This document shows, in pieces, positions 30,727 through 32,766 of a DNA stretch of 32,766 nucleotides (position 1 is its first letter; every line of letters begins with the position of its first letter). The notes below the pieces were generated by a model. The model did no database searches and was not told the origin of the DNA. It saw only the letters and a list, made by a program, of their open reading frames with translations. Both the position numbers and the translations under genes were made by a program. Source of the DNA: Candidatus Saccharimonadota bacterium (GTDB lineage Bacteria > Patescibacteriota > Saccharimonadia > Saccharimonadales > UBA4665); NCBI GenBank assembly GCA_028286405.1, contig JAQBRP010000016.1, positions 1 through 32,766 on the forward strand, given 5' to 3'.

Positions 30727-31671
30727 CTATTTCGTTTTGAATTTTAGATACCGACGGGTCGCAATAAGAGAAGAAGCGGTACCTATTACGATACCAAGCA
30801 CAAGCTGGAAGGTCAAGAACGCAAAGAAGTGATCGGCAAAGTACTGACTGGCAAAGTTAATGTCCAGCAGCCCTAGACTGCTCGCCTGTAGCGCACTACT
30901 GCTAGCCACAAACGCCGAGTTAATAATTAATATTGAGATAATGGCTGACAGCAGCCCATAAATCGCGCTCTCAACTACGTAGGGTCCTCGAATGTACCAG
31001 TTACTGGCCCCTAGCAGACGCATGATTTTGATTTCGTCGCGGCGGTTAAAGATAGCCATCTGAATGGTGTTAAAGATAATTAACGCCGAAACGACTGCAA
31101 ACACCACAATGCCGGCAATGCCAATTTTTTGCAGAATGTCGGCCGCATGGCTAATATTCTCGATAGCTTTCTGCCGGTCGCCAGAATACGACGGCGAACC
31201 TTCAGTTTGTAAATCGGCTATCGACTTTTGGGTCAGGAAATTCTTAATGTCTTGGATCTTATTAAGTTCGTGCGGCTTAATATTAATGGTTGCCGGAATC
31301 GGGTTATCCGACAAGCTGGCGGCAGTAGCTAGGGTTTCGTTGTCGGCATTTTGGTCGATGTAGCGCCTAAGGGCAGCTTCTTTGTTGAGGTATCGGACGC
31401 TTTCGACGTTAGGTAGCTGCTTGAGTTGGCTTGTTAGCTTTACACCCTGTGCTTCGGTGGTCGTATCCTTTAAGTACACAGAGACATCAATTTTGTCGGC
31501 AATGTCATTGATAGTATGCGTCAAGGTGGCATTGGTAATAACTGAAAATAGGACAATCGTCAGCGTGATGACCATGACAGCTACGGCGGCAATGGCCAGG
31601 CTGGCGTTGCGGATAAAGTTCACGATGCCCGCGTGTATGATTCGACCGAAGGTAATCCACTTGCGTTTCAT
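30727..31671 (-). CDS. ftsX: Cell division ABC-transporter-like membrane protein FtsX
   Basis: A 314-aa polytopic protein with the FtsX layout. TM1 is at about 23-45, a large extracytoplasmic loop at about 46-185, and three further helices follow (about 186-212, 238-262 and 283-305). The loop has VSVYLKDTTTEAQ and YLNKEAALRRYI, and the cytoplasmic turn reads NRRDEIKIMRLLGAS, a conserved contact with FtsE. FtsEX does not transport; it couples ATP hydrolysis to activation of a wall hydrolase. The gene starts 1 bp after ftsE ends. Confidence 0.96.
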   Translation of the reverse strand: MKRKWITFGRIIHAGIVNFIRNASLAIAAVAVMVITLTIVLFSVITNATLTHTINDIADKIDVSVYLKDTTTEAQGVKLTSQLKQLPNVESVRYLNKEAALRRYIDQNADNETLATAASLSDNPIPATINIKPHELNKIQDIKNFLTQKSIADLQTEGSPSYSGDRQKAIENISHAADILQKIGIAGIVVFAVVSALIIFNTIQMAIFNRRDEIKIMRLLGASNWYIRGPYVVESAIYGLLSAIISILIINSAFVASSSALQASSLGLLDINFASQYFADHFFAFLTFQLVLGIVIGTASSLIATRRYLKFKTK

Positions 31672-31672
31672 A

Positions 31673-32371
31673 TTACTTTCCCTTGGTGTCCACAGTGTAT
31701 GAACCGTTGGCGCGGTCGCTGGCCACCTTACCGTGATCCAGGGTGACGACCCGGCGCTTCAGTTTGTTAACAATGTCTTGGTTGTGAGTGGTTAATAGCA
31801 CCGTGGTACCATAGCGGTTAATTTTTTCTAATACCTTAATGACATCCCAAGCATGCTTGGGGTCGAGGTTACCAGTGGGTTCGTCGGCAATTAAAATGCG
31901 GGGTTGGCGGACGATTGCCCTGGCAATTGCCACCCGCTGACGCTCACCACCAGAGAGCTGCATGGGCATGCTGTTCTCTTTGCCCTTCAAGTTCACAATG
32001 TCGAGTACTTTGGGCACGGTGTGCTTAATTTCTTTGCGGCCCATGCCAACAATTTCGAGCGCAAAGGCCACGTTTTCAAACACCGTGCGATTCGGCAACA
32101 ATTTAAAGTCCTGGAACACTACGCCAATCTTGCGGCGTAGCAGCGGAATGTCCTTATCTTTTAGCTTGTCGTAGTCGATGCCGCCAATAATAATCTTGCC
32201 GCTGGTGGGACGCTCTTCACGAGTTAATAAGCGCAGCAGCGTCGTTTTACCAGCACCGCTCTGCCCGACCACAATGACAAACTCTTTGGGCTCAACATGG
32301 AGGCTAATACGGTCGAGTGATGGCCCGGCGGCCTTGTTATAGGTTTTACTGACCCGATCCAACAATATCAT
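31673..32371 (-). CDS. ftsE: Cell division ATP-binding protein FtsE
   Basis: A 232-aa ABC ATPase. Walker A is GQSGAGKTT (about 36-44), the Q-loop is GVVFQDFKLL, the signature LSGGERQRVAIARA, Walker B ILIADEPTGNLD, and the H-loop LLTTHNQD. FtsE pairs with FtsX, encoded next. ATG at 32371 is chosen over the in-frame TTG at 32377 because TGCTACAAT lies 7 bp upstream of the ATG. Confidence 0.96.
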   Translation of the reverse strand: MILLDRVSKTYNKAAGPSLDRISLHVEPKEFVIVVGQSGAGKTTLLRLLTREERPTSGKIIIGGIDYDKLKDKDIPLLRRKIGVVFQDFKLLPNRTVFENVAFALEIVGMGRKEIKHTVPKVLDIVNLKGKENSMPMQLSGGERQRVAIARAIVRQPRILIADEPTGNLDPKHAWDVIKVLEKINRYGTTVLLTTHNQDIVNKLKRRVVTLDHGKVASDRANGSYTVDTKGK

Positions 32372-32378
32372 TAGCAAT

Positions 32379-32387
32379 ATTGTAGCA
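32379..32387 (-). promoter_or_regulatory. Extended -10 promoter of ftsE (leaderless type)
   Basis: TGCTACAAT, then 7 nt and ATG on the minus strand. It mirrors the ftsI promoter. Confidence 0.6.
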
Positions 32388-32406
32388 TAAGCAGCAAGCT
32401 ATTGAG

Positions 32407-32766
32407 CTAGGTTAAGGGTGCTGCTGGGCCTGTTTTTTCAAGTTTACCGATAAGCTTTCTTTGGGCAATCATGACGTCAATCGGCGAACGACGGGTTAGG
32501 ACACCGTCAACTATCTGCTCTGCAAAGTCTACAAATAATTCCGGTTCGGAGGGGCCCACCCCAAAGAGCGTGCGTGTATTCAGGCGACAAATATCCGGAT
32601 GGGAACGCCAGTGGGCATTCCTGATCGACTTAATTTGAGCCCTATATTCTCCTTCGTCAATCATGGTGCCGTCCGAGTAGATCGTCAGATCCCAGTTATA
32701 GTTCATACCGTCGATCTTCTGGCCTCTCGATTCTTGACGTGCATAACTTGGTTTGGCACGCAAACC
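32407..32766 (-). CDS. Protein of unknown function, 5' end cut by the window edge
   Basis: At least 119 residues are open from the window edge to the stop, so the start may lie outside. ATG at 32706 is an internal alternative. Sequence such as NWDLTIYSDGTMIDEGEY and FGVGPSEPELFVDFAEQIVDG suggests a small soluble alpha/beta protein. No family recognised. It is separated from ftsE by 35 bp containing the ftsE promoter. Confidence 0.55.
   Translation of the reverse strand, partial: GLRAKPSYARQESRGQKIDGMNYNWDLTIYSDGTMIDEGEYRAQIKSIRNAHWRSHPDICRLNTRTLFGVGPSEPELFVDFAEQIVDGVLTRRSPIDVMIAQRKLIGKLEKTGPAAPLT

Noticed and set aside
1-32766. Recoded UGA (Gly) as in SR1/Gracilibacteria
   Set aside because: Several genes end at TGA in ATGA overlaps, and no conserved gene reads through an in-frame TGA.
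1-32766. CRISPR arrays, transposases, phage genes, tRNA or rRNA genes
   Set aside because: No regularly spaced repeats, no integrase or transposase motifs, and no tRNA cloverleaf or rRNA-like segment was seen in the intergenic stretches.

Overview
The window looks like chromosomal DNA of a Patescibacteria/CPR bacterium, most probably Candidatus Saccharibacteria (TM7). This is inferred from the small, densely packed genes, base composition near 50% GC by eye, and the mix of a complete peptidoglycan-division locus with many short CPR-style proteins of unknown function. No rRNA, tRNA, CRISPR array, insertion sequence or phage gene was seen. TGA is used as a normal stop codon (for example at 17732, 18112 and 19558), so the UGA=Gly code of SR1/Gracilibacteria does not apply.

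Almost everything is on the minus strand, so gene order reads from right to left. Right end (28227-32766): ftsE-ftsX, a coiled-coil CHAP hydrolase of PcsB type and an S41/CtpA-type protease, a likely septal wall-hydrolase module, preceded by a partial unknown gene. 24118-28170: pyrG, a CheY-like receiver, an FHA plus transglutaminase-like fusion protein and an unknown partner. 22502-24094 is the only plus-strand stretch: a THUMP/Trm11-like RNA methyltransferase and ribosomal protein bL27. 18869-22458: a UPF0104 flippase-like membrane protein, xseA, xseB, a membrane-anchored methyltransferase resembling eukaryotic FAM173/ATPSCKMT, and a membrane-anchored unknown protein. 14004-18825: a degenerate histidine-kinase/receiver pair whose two phospho-sites both read Glu, overlapping recO, then glyS, an S51 peptidase, def and rnhA. 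6604-13967: accessory genes, including an unknown protein, a DUF4868/KwaB-like protein without KwaA, a HAD phosphatase, a NYN nuclease, a Pif1-HRDC helicase, a TasA/camelysin-like secreted protein, an MBL hydrolase with an aldo/keto reductase, and a small membrane/secreted pair. Left end (1-5939): the dcw division cluster mraZ-rsmH-ftsL-ftsI-mraY-ftsW in classical order.

Regulatory signals are unusually readable. The mraZ promoter (TTGCAG-17-TATATT) lies within three TGGGT direct repeats at exact 10-bp spacing, a textbook MraZ operator. Many genes have an extended -10 box (TGCTAnnnT) or a plain TAnnnT box 6-9 nt before the start codon, which predicts leaderless mRNAs. Others (18825, 13118, 8426, 6592, 9079) have clear Shine-Dalgarno sequences. 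An unusual 360-bp non-coding, AT-rich, fold-prone stretch separates mraZ from rsmH.

The items most worth following up are the Glu/Glu pseudo-two-component pair, the FHA-transglutaminase fusion, the FAM173-like methyltransferase next to xseAB, the lone KwaB-like gene, and the widespread leaderless promoter architecture.
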